Notes: generated by a model not told the origin, from the sequence alone. A stretch of 64,000 bases of DNA from RUG12519 sp045649685 (GCA_045649685.1 JAZRQJ010000007.1:62001-126000); one strand, 5' to 3'. Counted from the stretch's first letter, positions 43,998 through 52,543 are shown. Numbers and translations are program-made.

Positions 43998-44852
43998 ATG
44001 AAAGTGAGCAAATGGCTAATAGTTTTATTGTTAGTTTTAGGTGGCATTGTTTTGTGTTACCCTTTTATGGGAAGTGTTTATACTCAGATACAACAGACAA
44101 TTGAAGTTGAATCACATAACGCAAAAGTTAGACAAATAGATGAAGAGCGTAAGCGTGAAATGCAAAAAGCTATGGAAGAATATAATAAGAAATTGGTAGA
44201 TGAGGAAGCTTTGCGTGAAGTAGAAGATCCGTTTTCTGAAGATAATGATTCTGGTGCTGGAAATAAATTGAGTTTTGAAGATTCTATTATAGGAACTATA
44301 AAAATTCCCACAATAGATGTTAATTTACCGATATATAAAGACACATCAGAGAAGTTTTTACTTAAAGGTGTTGGATATTTGAATGGAACATCATTCCCTA
44401 CTGGAGGAGAGAGTACACATTGTGTTTTAACGGGGCATAGTGCAATTCCTACTGCGAAGTTATTTACAGATTTGGAAAAATTAAACATAGGTGATGCCTT
44501 TTTTATAATGGTTTTAGATGAATTACATGCTTATAGGGTAGATCAAATAAAAGTAGTTCTTCCTAGCGATACTTCTGTATTAAAGATAGAGCAGGGAAAA
44601 GATTATACTTCTTTGATTACATGCACACCATATGGTATTAACACCCACAGATTAATTGTTAGGGGAATTAGGGATGATTCGTTAATTCGTGATGATATTT
44701 TGCAAGACGATAATGATTTTTGGAAGTTTTTGCTAGGTTCGCCATACTTTATTGTAGCAATAATCCTGATTATACTTGTTTTGATATTAACATTAATTTG
44801 GCTTTTTATGCGAAAAAAGAAAAATAAGGATAGGGATAATGATGACAATTAA
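43998..44852 (+). CDS. srtC: Class C (pilus) sortase
   Basis: A protein of 284 residues. An N-terminal membrane helix (5-25), a charged coiled segment, and a lid motif DPF (77-79) precede the sortase barrel. Active-site residues are His147 (LTGHSA), Cys209 (LITCTPYGINTHR) and Arg218. A C-terminal helix (250-271) and basic tail are typical of pilus sortases. It joins pilin subunits through lysine. ATG 43998 follows GGTGATG. Its end overlaps the next sortase gene. Confidence 0.94.
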   Translation: MKVSKWLIVLLLVLGGIVLCYPFMGSVYTQIQQTIEVESHNAKVRQIDEERKREMQKAMEEYNKKLVDEEALREVEDPFSEDNDSGAGNKLSFEDSIIGTIKIPTIDVNLPIYKDTSEKFLLKGVGYLNGTSFPTGGESTHCVLTGHSAIPTAKLFTDLEKLNIGDAFFIMVLDELHAYRVDQIKVVLPSDTSVLKIEQGKDYTSLITCTPYGINTHRLIVRGIRDDSLIRDDILQDDNDFWKFLLGSPYFIVAIILIILVLILTLIWLFMRKKKNKDRDNDDN

Positions 44853-45543
44853 AAGACGTATTAGTATTGTTCTCGCGGTATGTATTTTTGTAACTGGTTT
44901 AGTATTTGTAATTTTTCCAATAGTTAGTAAATGGATTGGAGATTACGAAGATAGTAGTGTGGTGGATGATTTTGATGATTTGGTAAATGATTCAGGAAGT
45001 ATGTCCAATATAGACTTAGATAGATTATATCGAGATATAAAAAAATACAATGATGAGTTGTTTCTTCGTGGTAGAGATTATTTGCCGGATATGTATACTT
45101 TCGACAAGCCTCATTTTGATTTAAGATCTTATGGTGCACCAGATGATACGTTTGGATATATTGAGGCGCCAGCTATTTCTTTAAGATTGCCAATATATTT
45201 GGGGGCAAGTGTTGAAAATATGAAAAGGGGAGCTGGAAATTTATATCAAACTTCTGTTCCGATTGGAGATAAAAATACAAACGCGGTTTTGGCTGCTCAT
45301 ACGGGAATGGAAAACAAAACAATGTTTGATAATATAGTGAAGCTTCATAATAATGATGATGTTTATGTCACTAATTTTTGGGATAGATTGCATTATAAGG
45401 TTGTAAAAACGTATATTGTGTTGCCGAATGCATCTTCGGTTGTTGATATTGAACCAGATAAAGATATTGTAACTTTATTAACATGCTATCCTTATAGAAA
45501 AAACACGCATAGGTATGTTGTTGTTTGTGAGCGTGTCGATTAA
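44842..45543 (+). CDS. Second sortase, class C-like
   Basis: A protein of 233 residues. One N-terminal membrane helix (8-28), then the sortase barrel with His153 (AAHTGM), Cys215 (LLTCYPYRKNTHR) and Arg224. There is no DPW/DPF lid and no C-terminal helix, so it differs from the first sortase and may be the housekeeping-like anchoring enzyme of the operon. Its start overlaps the upstream gene by 11 bases (an ATG at 44839 is also in frame). A strong terminator ends the operon. Confidence 0.92.
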   Translation: MTIKRRISIVLAVCIFVTGLVFVIFPIVSKWIGDYEDSSVVDDFDDLVNDSGSMSNIDLDRLYRDIKKYNDELFLRGRDYLPDMYTFDKPHFDLRSYGAPDDTFGYIEAPAISLRLPIYLGASVENMKRGAGNLYQTSVPIGDKNTNAVLAAHTGMENKTMFDNIVKLHNNDDVYVTNFWDRLHYKVVKTYIVLPNASSVVDIEPDKDIVTLLTCYPYRKNTHRYVVVCERVD

Positions 45544-45551
45544 ACTATAAT

Positions 45552-45605
45552 AAAAAATGTCTTGCATAAAACACACATTCTTTTATGCAAGACATTTTTC
45601 TTTTT
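45552..45605. terminator. Bidirectional terminator after the sortase operon
   Basis: An 18-bp perfect inverted repeat (AAAAATGTCTTGCATAAA and its complement) is followed by a T-rich tail. Confidence 0.93.
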
Positions 45606-45634
45606 ATGGTTTACAATTAAAAATAGAGTAATAG

Positions 45635-46153
45635 TTATCGAGTTTTAATATACCAATTTGTTGTTACAGTGTTTGGTTTTAATTCTGAACATTGTTTTGT
45701 TTCTTTTTTTATAAAATTAAATCCATTTTTTCTTATTACACGATTGCTACCTATATTTCTTTCATCAGCTTCTATAAGAATGCGTGAATATCCATCACAA
45801 AATAATTTATCTAAAACTGCCTTTAGTGATTCAGTCATATATCCGTTGTTCCAATACGCTTTTCCAAGAACGTAACCAATTACTGGATCATTGTTGATAT
45901 AGTTAACTACATCTATCATGCCAATTAGGTTATTTGTTTTTTTGAGCTCAATTCCCCAGCGGTAGCAATTATTGTTTTTATACTGAGAGATCCAGTTACT
46001 TACTATATTTTTTGTTGTTTCTATGTTTTTATGAGCATGCCAAGTTAAGTATTTTGTTACCTCTTTATCGCTTGCCCAACACGAAAAAATTTGATTGCAA
46101 TCGTTCATTGTTATTTGTCGTAATTTTAAACGTTTTGTATATAGGTTTATCAT
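45635..46153 (-). CDS. GNAT acetyltransferase (RimJ/RimL type)
   Basis: A protein of 172 residues. Start TKRLKLRQITMNDCNQIFSC, acetyl-CoA site GYVLGKAYWNNGYMTESLKA, and the NxxSxRVxxKxGF end as NIGSNRVIRKNGF. The substrate is unknown. It follows a second GNAT gene of the same family by 99 bases on the same strand; the two are not close copies. Confidence 0.9.
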   Translation of the reverse strand: MINLYTKRLKLRQITMNDCNQIFSCWASDKEVTKYLTWHAHKNIETTKNIVSNWISQYKNNNCYRWGIELKKTNNLIGMIDVVNYINNDPVIGYVLGKAYWNNGYMTESLKAVLDKLFCDGYSRILIEADERNIGSNRVIRKNGFNFIKKETKQCSELKPNTVTTNWYIKTR

Positions 46154-46252
46154 TTTATTTTCCCCTATAAAGATTATTTTTCTGACATATATTTTATTAT
46201 TTCATCGTTAGTTAATTTTTTATGATTTTTACTTGTTGTTTTTATTTGTTTT

Positions 46253-46780
46253 TCATTCTTCTTTTGTAATGCAACTTACGTGACCTGTTCGTTTTTCATT
46301 CATTAGTGGAACGTCTACTTCTTTTGTTGTCCATTGGTATTTGAAGCCTATTTTTTCTTGAACACGCTTTGATTTTTTGTTTCCATCATAATAACCACAC
46401 CAAACTTTTTTCATAGCTAAATTTTCAAAAGCATATTGTAGTATTTTCTTTGCGGCTTCTGGCATTAAACCGTGACCCCAAAAAGGTTTTCCTAGCCAGT
46501 AACCAAGTTCACATTCATCATCTTGATTTGTCATATCTGTTTGGTCATTTAGTTTGAGATAAATAGAACCGATAGCTTTATTATCTGATTTCAGACATAT
46601 TGCATAATTTTCCGCATGGCAAAGCATTGTTCGGATAATGTAGGAACTTTCGTCAATACTTTTGTGGGGTGGCCATCCAGCAATTGGGCCTACATCGGGA
46701 TTGCTGGCATATTTGTATAAATCTTCCGCATCACTTTCTTGCCATGAACGAAGTATAAGACGTTTAGTTTTCAATATCAC
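46253..46780 (-). CDS. GNAT acetyltransferase (RimJ/RimL type)
   Basis: A protein of 175 residues. Start TKRLILRSWQESDAEDLYKY, acetyl-CoA site GYWLGKPFWGHGLMPEAAKK, and SKRVQEKIGF. It probably acetylates an N-terminus or a small molecule; the substrate is not readable. A stable terminator lies upstream, so it has its own start signals. Confidence 0.9.
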   Translation of the reverse strand: MILKTKRLILRSWQESDAEDLYKYASNPDVGPIAGWPPHKSIDESSYIIRTMLCHAENYAICLKSDNKAIGSIYLKLNDQTDMTNQDDECELGYWLGKPFWGHGLMPEAAKKILQYAFENLAMKKVWCGYYDGNKKSKRVQEKIGFKYQWTTKEVDVPLMNEKRTGHVSCITKEE

Positions 46781-46828
46781 AATATATATTCTCCTTATGA
46801 TTGTTACTAAATAAATTAATATTTGATT

Positions 46829-46879
46829 AAAAAATAGCGTTATTTCAAACTTTTTATTAAAAAGAATAAAATAACGCTA
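46829..46879 (-). terminator. Terminator after the GGGtGRT operon
   Basis: TAGCGTTATTT (46835-46845) pairs with AAATAACGCTA (46869-46879). An inner CTTTTT/AAAAAG pair extends it. Six T follow on the minus strand. Confidence 0.85.
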
Positions 46880-46912
46880 CAAAATATAATGTTAAAATTT
46901 AAAATATTCGTT

Positions 46913-47914
46913 TTATTTGTTATTAGATTCGTAGGCTGCAACGGCACATGCAACTGTTGCTCCAACCATTGGATTATTTCCCATTCCTATTAATCCCATC
47001 ATTTCTACGTGAGCTGGAACAGAGGATGATCCTGCAAATTGAGCATCACCATGCATTCTTCCCATTGAATCAGTAAGACCGTATGAAGCGGGACCAGCAG
47101 CCATATTATCTGGATGTAAAGTTCTTCCTGTTCCGCCACCTGATGCAACAGAAAAATATTTGAAATCATTTTCAATACACCATTTTTTATATGTTCCTGC
47201 AACTAAATGTTGAAAACGTGTTGGATTTGTGGAGTTACCTGTTATCGAAACATCAACAGATTCATGACGAAGAATTGCAACACCTTCTCTAACGTCGTCT
47301 GAACCATAGCATTTTACGGCACCACGTTCACCTTCGGAATATTTGGTTTCATTAACTATTGTTAATTTATTAGTAGAATAGTCAAATTTTGTTTCTACAT
47401 AAGTGAAACCGTTAATTCTAGAAATAATAAATGCAGCATCTTTACCAAGTCCGTTTAATATAACTCTTAATGGAACTTTGCGGGCTTTATTGGCTGTTTT
47501 AGCAATTCCAATAGCACCTTCAGCAGCAGCAAAAGATTCGTGTCCTGCTAAAAAGCAGAAGCATTTTGTGTTGTCGTCTAGAAGCATTGCTCCTAAATTA
47601 CCATGACCAAGACCAACGTGTCTTTCTTCAGCAACTGAACCGGGAATACAAAAAGCTTCTAAACCTATTCCGATTAGCTTTGCAGCTTCTGATGCAGTTT
47701 TACAATTTTCTGTTAATGCGATTGCGGTTCCTAAAGTATATGCCCATACAGCATTATCAAAAGCAATTGGCTGAACTCCTTTTACTATTTCTTCGCAATT
47801 AATTCCTTTAGACAAACATAATTCGTTGGCAGCTTCTAATGAATCAAAGCCATATTTTTTGAGACATTCCTCAATTTTTGGCATTCTTCTTTCTTTACTT
47901 TCAAAATTAGCCAT
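46913..47914 (-). CDS. GGGtGRT protein
   Basis: A protein of 333 residues named for SVASGGGTGRTLHPDNMAAG. Other features are CFLAGHESFAAAEGAIGIA, GLGHGNLGAMLLDD, and the Met/Gly-rich end GLIGMGNNPMVGATVACAVA. The biochemical role is unknown. It is encoded 23 bases downstream of a NifU-like protein, and these two occur together in many anaerobes, which suggests a joint job in metal-cofactor or redox chemistry (inference). A ribosome site AAGGAGG precedes the ATG. Confidence 0.93.
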   Translation of the reverse strand: MANFESKERRMPKIEECLKKYGFDSLEAANELCLSKGINCEEIVKGVQPIAFDNAVWAYTLGTAIALTENCKTASEAAKLIGIGLEAFCIPGSVAEERHVGLGHGNLGAMLLDDNTKCFCFLAGHESFAAAEGAIGIAKTANKARKVPLRVILNGLGKDAAFIISRINGFTYVETKFDYSTNKLTIVNETKYSEGERGAVKCYGSDDVREGVAILRHESVDVSITGNSTNPTRFQHLVAGTYKKWCIENDFKYFSVASGGGTGRTLHPDNMAAGPASYGLTDSMGRMHGDAQFAGSSSVPAHVEMMGLIGMGNNPMVGATVACAVAAYESNNK

Positions 47915-47937
47915 AATTATAAGATCCTCCTTTTTAA

Positions 47938-48627
47938 TTATTGATTGCGCGGATCTATATATTTTTCCGCTTCATCGTAACGACCGTATGTTGAGATATT
48001 TTGTTCATATGCTTGTTTAGGGTCTATGCCATTTCGAATGTCTTCCAACATTTTTCCTACACGAACAAATTTATATCCAATTGGCTGATCATCTTTTAAT
48101 CCTACACTTAATATATATCCTTCAGCCATTTCTAGATATCTAACACCTTTAGCTTTTGTGCCAAAGATTGTACCTACTTGAGATCTAAGACCTTTTCCGA
48201 GATCTTCTAAAGCAGCACCTATTGGTAATCCACCTTCAGAAAAAGCGGTTTGAGTACGACCATATACTAACTGTTTAAATATTTCGCGCATTGCTACGTT
48301 AATTGCATCGCAAACTAAGTCAGTGTTTAGTGCTTCAAGTATGGTTTTCCCAGGTAAAATTTCTCCTGCCATAGCTGCGGAATGGGTCATTCCAGAACAA
48401 CCTATAGTTTCAATTAGTGCTTCTTCAATTATTCCATCTTTGACGTTTAAAGTTAATTTACATCCTCCTTGTTGTGGAGCACACCAACCTATGCCGTGAG
48501 ATAAACCGGATATATCTGAGATTTGATAAGCTTTAACCCATTTTCCTTCTTCTGGGATTGGTGCGGGACCGTGATTAGGACCTTTTTTAACAACACACAT
48601 ATTTTCTACTTCATGTGAGTAATTCAT
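47938..48627 (-). CDS. NifU-like iron-sulfur cluster scaffold-family protein
   Basis: A protein of 229 residues. It has a NifU_N-like core with IGWCAPQQGGCKLTLNV and IETIGCSGMTHSAAMAG, where Cys residues could hold a cluster, followed by about 90 residues not found in classical NifU. It is always seen with the GGGtGRT protein in anaerobes. The ATG follows GAAAGGGG. A long hairpin (48728-48770) lies in its 5' flank. True scaffold function is not proved for this branch. Confidence 0.88.
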   Translation of the reverse strand: MNYSHEVENMCVVKKGPNHGPAPIPEEGKWVKAYQISDISGLSHGIGWCAPQQGGCKLTLNVKDGIIEEALIETIGCSGMTHSAAMAGEILPGKTILEALNTDLVCDAINVAMREIFKQLVYGRTQTAFSEGGLPIGAALEDLGKGLRSQVGTIFGTKAKGVRYLEMAEGYILSVGLKDDQPIGYKFVRVGKMLEDIRNGIDPKQAYEQNISTYGRYDEAEKYIDPRNQ

Positions 48628-48727
48628 ATATAAACCCCTTTCAATATTAGCAATTTGTATTTTTTGAATTCAAAACAATTTTCAAAACACACACATATAA
48701 GTATACTTTAAACGAAGAAATTGTGCA

Positions 48728-48770
48728 ACAAGCAAAACACACAGCTTGTAATTTTGTGTGTTTTGCTTGT
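48728..48770. repeat. Perfect 16-bp hairpin upstream of the NifU-like gene
   Basis: ACAAGCAAAACACACA (48728-48743) and TGTGTGTTTTGCTTGT (48755-48770) surround an 11-base loop. There is no T run on the minus strand, so it may be a regulatory site in the operon leader rather than a terminator. Confidence 0.6.
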
Positions 48771-48801
48771 TTATTATTATTACAAATTTTGTTAATGGAA
48801 T

Positions 48802-48831
48802 TTGTCGCATGTTTGGAATTACTAGCATAAT
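48802..48831 (+). promoter_or_regulatory. Putative promoter of the candidate ncRNA
   Basis: TTGTCG (48802-48807), 18 bases, CATAAT (48826-48831). A start at about 48838 coincides with the first paired base of the RNA structure. A perfect TATAAT also occurs at 48831-48836. Confidence 0.45.
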
Positions 48832-48838
48832 ATAATTT

Positions 48839-49005
48839 TAGCAACGATTTCCGCCGGATCGAAAAATATGGTGCACTATATTTTTGTTTAAAATAAAAAT
48901 ATAATGCCATGAATAGCCATATAATAAATTCCGCCTGGCGTTGCTATATATAGCACAGAATCTGTGTGGAAAGGGTGAGCGATAGCGAGGTCGCTCGCCT
49001 TTTTT
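48839..49005 (+). ncRNA. Candidate structured non-coding RNA
   Basis: About 167 bases. The 5' AGCAACG (48840-48846) can pair with CGTTGCT (48939-48945). CGCCGG (48852-48857) pairs with CC-T-GGCG nearby. ATATGG (48866-48871) pairs with CCATAT (48917-48922). TATATTTTT pairs with AAAAATATA in the tip. CACAGAATCTGTG forms a second hairpin, and a terminator ends the unit. GC-rich stems stand out in this AT-rich genome. The class is not recognised. A minus-strand ORF over the same bases is not convincing. Confidence 0.5.
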
Positions 49006-49006
49006 G
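48974..49006 (+). terminator. Terminator of the candidate ncRNA
   Basis: GGTGAGCGA (48974-48982) pairs with TCGCTCGCC (48991-48999), with one T-G pair, followed by six T. No plus-strand protein gene ends here. Confidence 0.8.
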
Positions 49007-49007
49007 T

Positions 49008-49039
49008 GAAAAATAAAGCATACAGTATTTGTATGCTTT
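49008..49039 (-). terminator. Terminator of the secreted-protein gene
   Basis: Minus strand AAAGCATAC (49039-49031) pairs with GTATGCTTT, with a seven-base loop, followed by ATTTTT. Confidence 0.8.
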
Positions 49040-49048
49040 GAAAATATA

Positions 49049-49762
49049 TTATGCAAAAGTTTTGTTAAATTCATTGGCTATTTGTATGCCTACCTCTTTA
49101 AGCTCATGTGGTATGGCATAGTGTAAGTATGCGATAATATGATCCATTCTTTCTTGATCATTTTTGTATGTTTTATCTTCGAAAGTTTTATTGAATTCAT
49201 TTGCTAATTTTATGCCGATATATTTATGATTATATGGAATTATAGCGTGTAAATATGCAATCATATGATCTATTTTTTCTTCTTTTGATTTGAAATTGAG
49301 TTGCCCTGAATTATTTGAAATATTAATTTCGTCTAACCTTTTGTTTAGACTTTTCATTATTGATGAAGCACGCATTTCAGCAGTAAATGTATCTTGAGTG
49401 TATGGTTTTTCGATAATTTCTAAAAAATTAAACAAATGCTCTAACAGCGAACCTATTTTTAATGATTTATGATATAGATTAGCATGCATGTTTAATTCAT
49501 CGGCAGTATTGATATTGTAAACTACCAAATTATCTAATTTTTGATATAAATTTATTAGGTCTTTAGTTATAGGATGTTTAGTATTTATTTTTAAAATATA
49601 TTGATTTAATTCTTTTAATTTTGATTCATTAAACAGTTTTACCTGATTAACTATTTGAGCATTTTCTAAACTTGCACTTTTAGCTGCAGATACCGGACAT
49701 ACTGTTAATGACGAAATTGTAATTATACATAATCCAACAGAAATAATTTGTTTAATATTCAT
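49049..49762 (-). CDS. Secreted protein, tandem family member 1
   Basis: A protein of 237 residues, not recognised. A signal peptide covers about 1-27 (ISVGLCIITISSLTVCPVSA). Residues 34-118 match two neighbours (NAQIxxQVxLFNxxKLKxLNxYI). The C-terminus carries a 34-residue repeat twice, at 161-194 and 203-236, each with DHMIAYLH or DHIIAYLH and ending LANEFNKTF or IANEFNKTF. The repeat is absent from the other two members. Probably helical and extracellular. Position next to two paralogues implies duplication. Function unknown. Confidence 0.8.
   Translation of the reverse strand: MNIKQIISVGLCIITISSLTVCPVSAAKSASLENAQIVNQVKLFNESKLKELNQYILKINTKHPITKDLINLYQKLDNLVVYNINTADELNMHANLYHKSLKIGSLLEHLFNFLEIIEKPYTQDTFTAEMRASSIMKSLNKRLDEINISNNSGQLNFKSKEEKIDHMIAYLHAIIPYNHKYIGIKLANEFNKTFEDKTYKNDQERMDHIIAYLHYAIPHELKEVGIQIANEFNKTFA
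49055..49282 (-). repeat. Two 34-residue coding repeats in secreted protein 1
   Basis: Residues 161-194 and 203-236 are about 65 percent alike, with an offset of 42 residues. Both share the core AYLH-x(4)-P and xANEFNKTF. Confidence 0.85.
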
Positions 49763-49944
49763 AGTTTAAATTCTCTCCCAAATACATAATATTAACACTA
49801 ATTATAGACATTAACTGTTAATATTTTAATTTCAAGTATATATAAATTTGTCGAAAAACTGAATTTTGCTCATTATGTGTAGTTTTTTGACTGTTAGCTT
49901 CATAATTTCCATTTGCCAAGGGAGTAAATGCTATATCTAAAATT

Positions 49945-50427
49945 TTATAAACTACTAACTTGATCTATCTTTGTAATTAAGTTTCTTATTTTAGTGTTTA
50001 AATTTGCAGTAAGATAACATTTTGAATCGTTTAAATTGGGAGTTTTTAATTGATTAGTATAATATTTTTCATTTATAATATCCATAAAAGAAAAAATGTT
50101 GTCTAATTGAGAACCTATTGAATTAGAATTACCATCATTAGCAGTTTCATTTAGTTCGTTAGCCACACTAATGTCAGAGACTTTTAAATTATTTAATTTC
50201 TTATAAACAGTCATTAAGTCTTTTGTGACAAAATGATCAAAACTAGCGAACAAAATATACCAATTTAACTTTTTTAGTTTTGTTTTGTTAAACAATTGCA
50301 CTTGGTCATCTATTTGAGCATTGCTGCAATCTGCACTCCTAGCAGCGGATGTGGGAAGTGTTGTTACCGATGAAATTGTAAGTATGCATAGCATAGTTGA
50401 AACAATTTTTTTGATAATCATAATCAT
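49945..50427 (-). CDS. Secreted protein, tandem family member 2
   Basis: A protein of 160 residues, not recognised. Signal peptide about 1-29 (IVSTMLCILTISSVTTLPTSA). Shared block: NAQIDDQVQLFNKTKLKKLN, then DISVANELNETANDGNSNSI and a helix GSQLDNIFSFMDII. It ends KIRNLITKIDQVSSL, like member 3. It lacks the C-terminal repeats of member 1. Good ribosome site AGGAGG. Its upstream region has ACAAATTTATAT and GTGTTAAT-type words also found before member 1, which suggests a common control (inference). Confidence 0.78.
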   Translation of the reverse strand: MIMIIKKIVSTMLCILTISSVTTLPTSAARSADCSNAQIDDQVQLFNKTKLKKLNWYILFASFDHFVTKDLMTVYKKLNNLKVSDISVANELNETANDGNSNSIGSQLDNIFSFMDIINEKYYTNQLKTPNLNDSKCYLTANLNTKIRNLITKIDQVSSL

Positions 50428-50611
50428 AACCTCCTAAAAATATGTAATAATTAACACCAAGTGTATGATATGGACTGGTAAATGTTAACCATAAATGCAT
50501 ATAAATTTGTCTAAAAAATCGATTTGTGTATTGAGTTTTAATTTCTAAATAATTAAGTGGGCATGATTAGTTTTATTATTAATTTCATTTCAAATTTATT
50601 TTTTTAGAATT

Positions 50612-51097
50612 TTATAAATTGCTGACTTGATCTATTCTTTCAAATAATTTTTTGATTTTAGTATTGAATTTTGGGGCAAAATAACGATTAAAATAAGTTG
50701 GATTTGATTTTTCAAATGGGTTTCTACCAAACGTTTCGACGATAGTGTCAAGAAATGAAAATAGGTTTTCCAACTGACAACCTATTGAATTAGAATTACT
50801 ACTGTTAGCAGTTTCGTTTAATTCGTTGGCAACACTAATGTCAGAAACTATTAAATCATCTAATTTTTGGTATAACGTTATTAAACTTTTTGCCATAGGA
50901 TGATAAGGATTTATGTGTGAAATATACCAGTTTAACATACTCAATTTTGAGTCGTTAAAGTCCATTACTTTAATTAAAATTTGAGGATTGCTTAATTTTG
51001 ACAACTTTATAGTCTTAGCTGCAGAAACTGGAATTAACATTGATGTCATAGTTATCAAAAAACAAAAAATAATTAAAGCAACATTTCTAATATTCAT
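50612..51097 (-). CDS. Secreted protein, tandem family member 3
   Basis: A protein of 161 residues, not recognised. Signal peptide about 1-27 (ALIIFCFLITMTSMLIPVSA). Shared block: NPQILIKVMDFNDSKLSMLN, DISVANELNETANSSNSNSI, and GCQLENLFSFLDTI. It ends KKLFERIDQVSNL, close to member 2. It has its own strong promoter (51160-51188) and a GGGGGG ribosome site, so it probably can be expressed separately from members 1 and 2. Confidence 0.78.
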   Translation of the reverse strand: MNIRNVALIIFCFLITMTSMLIPVSAAKTIKLSKLSNPQILIKVMDFNDSKLSMLNWYISHINPYHPMAKSLITLYQKLDDLIVSDISVANELNETANSSNSNSIGCQLENLFSFLDTIVETFGRNPFEKSNPTYFNRYFAPKFNTKIKKLFERIDQVSNL

Positions 51098-51159
51098 TAT
51101 CTAAGCCCCCCAAACAATTAAATTAATTTAAAACTCTGAAGAAATTAATGAAAAAAAGT

Positions 51160-51188
51160 ATATTATTTTACGCAATTATACATGTCAA
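51160..51188 (-). promoter_or_regulatory. Promoter of secreted protein 3
   Basis: Minus strand TTGACA (51188-51183), 17 bases, TAATAT (51165-51160). Confidence 0.7.
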
Positions 51189-51249
51189 ATTTGTTTGTGT
51201 CAAGTGTAAAATGGATAAAATTATTAAAAATTAATAAAATATTTGATTT

Positions 51250-52332
51250 TTATATTAAACTTTCTTGATTTCTATTTTTATATAAGGATAATGCAATTTG
51301 AATTATTATTGGAATAAATATTACTCCTAAAATTCCGAACAATTTTATTCCTATATATACTGATATTAATGTAACAAGAGGATGCATGCCAAGTTGATTT
51401 CCTAAAATTTTTGGTTCTAAAAAACTATGTAAAATTCCCACTATTAAATTTAATATTATTAATTCTAAACCTAGCTTTATGTTTCCGATGCTTATTGATA
51501 TTAAACACCATGGTAGAATAATAATTCCTGATCCAATTAGAGGAATTGCATCACAAATTGATATTAATGCTGCTATGCCGATTGGATTTTCTATTCCTAT
51601 TATTAAAAAGCCAAATATTAATTCTATGAAGGTTAAGAACATTAATATTAGATAAGCTTTAGTATACTTTGTTATTGTTTTGATGGTGTACATTTTGGTT
51701 TGAAATATTAATGTTCTTTGTTTTTTGGGCAAAAATTTTGTTATATTTAGAGCTATGTTATTATAATCTGAACTAATAAATATTGATGACATTATTGCAA
51801 ATATTAAACCAACAAAAAAATTAGGAACGCTAATTCCAATTTTTGCAATCCAAATTATTATTGAATGTGATAGTGTAGCTATGGCTTGATTTAATCCGCT
51901 AGTAGCAATTTTTATGATTTCATTTGTTTGTTCTGTCAAATTAGGTAAGATTTGAGATACTATTGTGATTGTCAGTTCATTAATTTTGAATATGTAGGGT
52001 AGAATATAATTTTCATATATGCTATTTGAAGATCCATAAAAAGATTGTATAGCTTCAATAATTTTACTGCCAATTAAACATACTAAAAATATTATTAATA
52101 TGTATGCTATTACTACAACTAAGGTTCCGCAAATTTTACAATTTAAATTGCTTTTTTTACAAATGACTCTAGATATGGGCTTTAAAATTATTGATATAAA
52201 AAAACCGACCAAAAATGGCATAAAAAATGGAAGAATGTATTTTAATAGTAAAAAGATTATTAAAATTATTGTTGAAATGTAAGCAATATAAATTAGTATT
52301 TGTTTTTTATTTTTTAAATTTATTTGTTCCAT
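51250..52332 (-). CDS. AI-2E family transporter, YtvI-like
   Basis: A protein of 360 residues with about seven membrane helices. It fits the AI-2E exporter family (PF01594): an N-terminal pair of helices with FFMPFLVGFFISIILKPISR, a central amphipathic stretch, then ICDAIPLIGSGIIILPW and LEPKILGNQLGMHPLVTLIS. Family members export small molecules or move cations. The form resembles sporulation protein YtvI, and the genome seems to sporulate, but the assignment is tentative. It is divergent from aconitase. Confidence 0.88.
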   Translation of the reverse strand: MEQINLKNKKQILIYIAYISTIILIIFLLLKYILPFFMPFLVGFFISIILKPISRVICKKSNLNCKICGTLVVVIAYILIIFLVCLIGSKIIEAIQSFYGSSNSIYENYILPYIFKINELTITIVSQILPNLTEQTNEIIKIATSGLNQAIATLSHSIIIWIAKIGISVPNFFVGLIFAIMSSIFISSDYNNIALNITKFLPKKQRTLIFQTKMYTIKTITKYTKAYLILMFLTFIELIFGFLIIGIENPIGIAALISICDAIPLIGSGIIILPWCLISISIGNIKLGLELIILNLIVGILHSFLEPKILGNQLGMHPLVTLISVYIGIKLFGILGVIFIPIIIQIALSLYKNRNQESLI

Positions 52333-52477
52333 TTATCTACCGCCTCTATTTTTGTTATATGATATGTAAATTAATTATATTTATATTCTGAAAATATCGT
52401 TATAATGAATGGTATATATGTAGTAAAAATAAATATAATGTTGTGGAAATTGGGGACTTTTGTATATTATTGTAAGC

Positions 52478-52506
52478 TTGACATAATCGATTTTATAAGC
52501 TAAAAT
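52478..52506 (+). promoter_or_regulatory. Promoter of aconitase gene
   Basis: TTGACA (52478-52483), 17 bases, TAAAAT (52501-52506). Confidence 0.75.
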
Positions 52507-52543
52507 ATCACTTAGTATTTTTATAATGGGAGAGGTTTTAATC

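Noticed and set aside
46154..46252. Open stretch after the second GNAT gene (a frame ending LTNDEIIKYMSEK)
   Set aside because: It could be a frameshifted C-terminal extension, but GNAT proteins of this type end where the stop is, and no start codon with a site is present.
48838..49074. 78-codon minus-strand ORF over the ncRNA region
   Set aside because: It overlaps the end of secreted protein 1 and a terminator; the stems on the plus strand explain the base pattern better.
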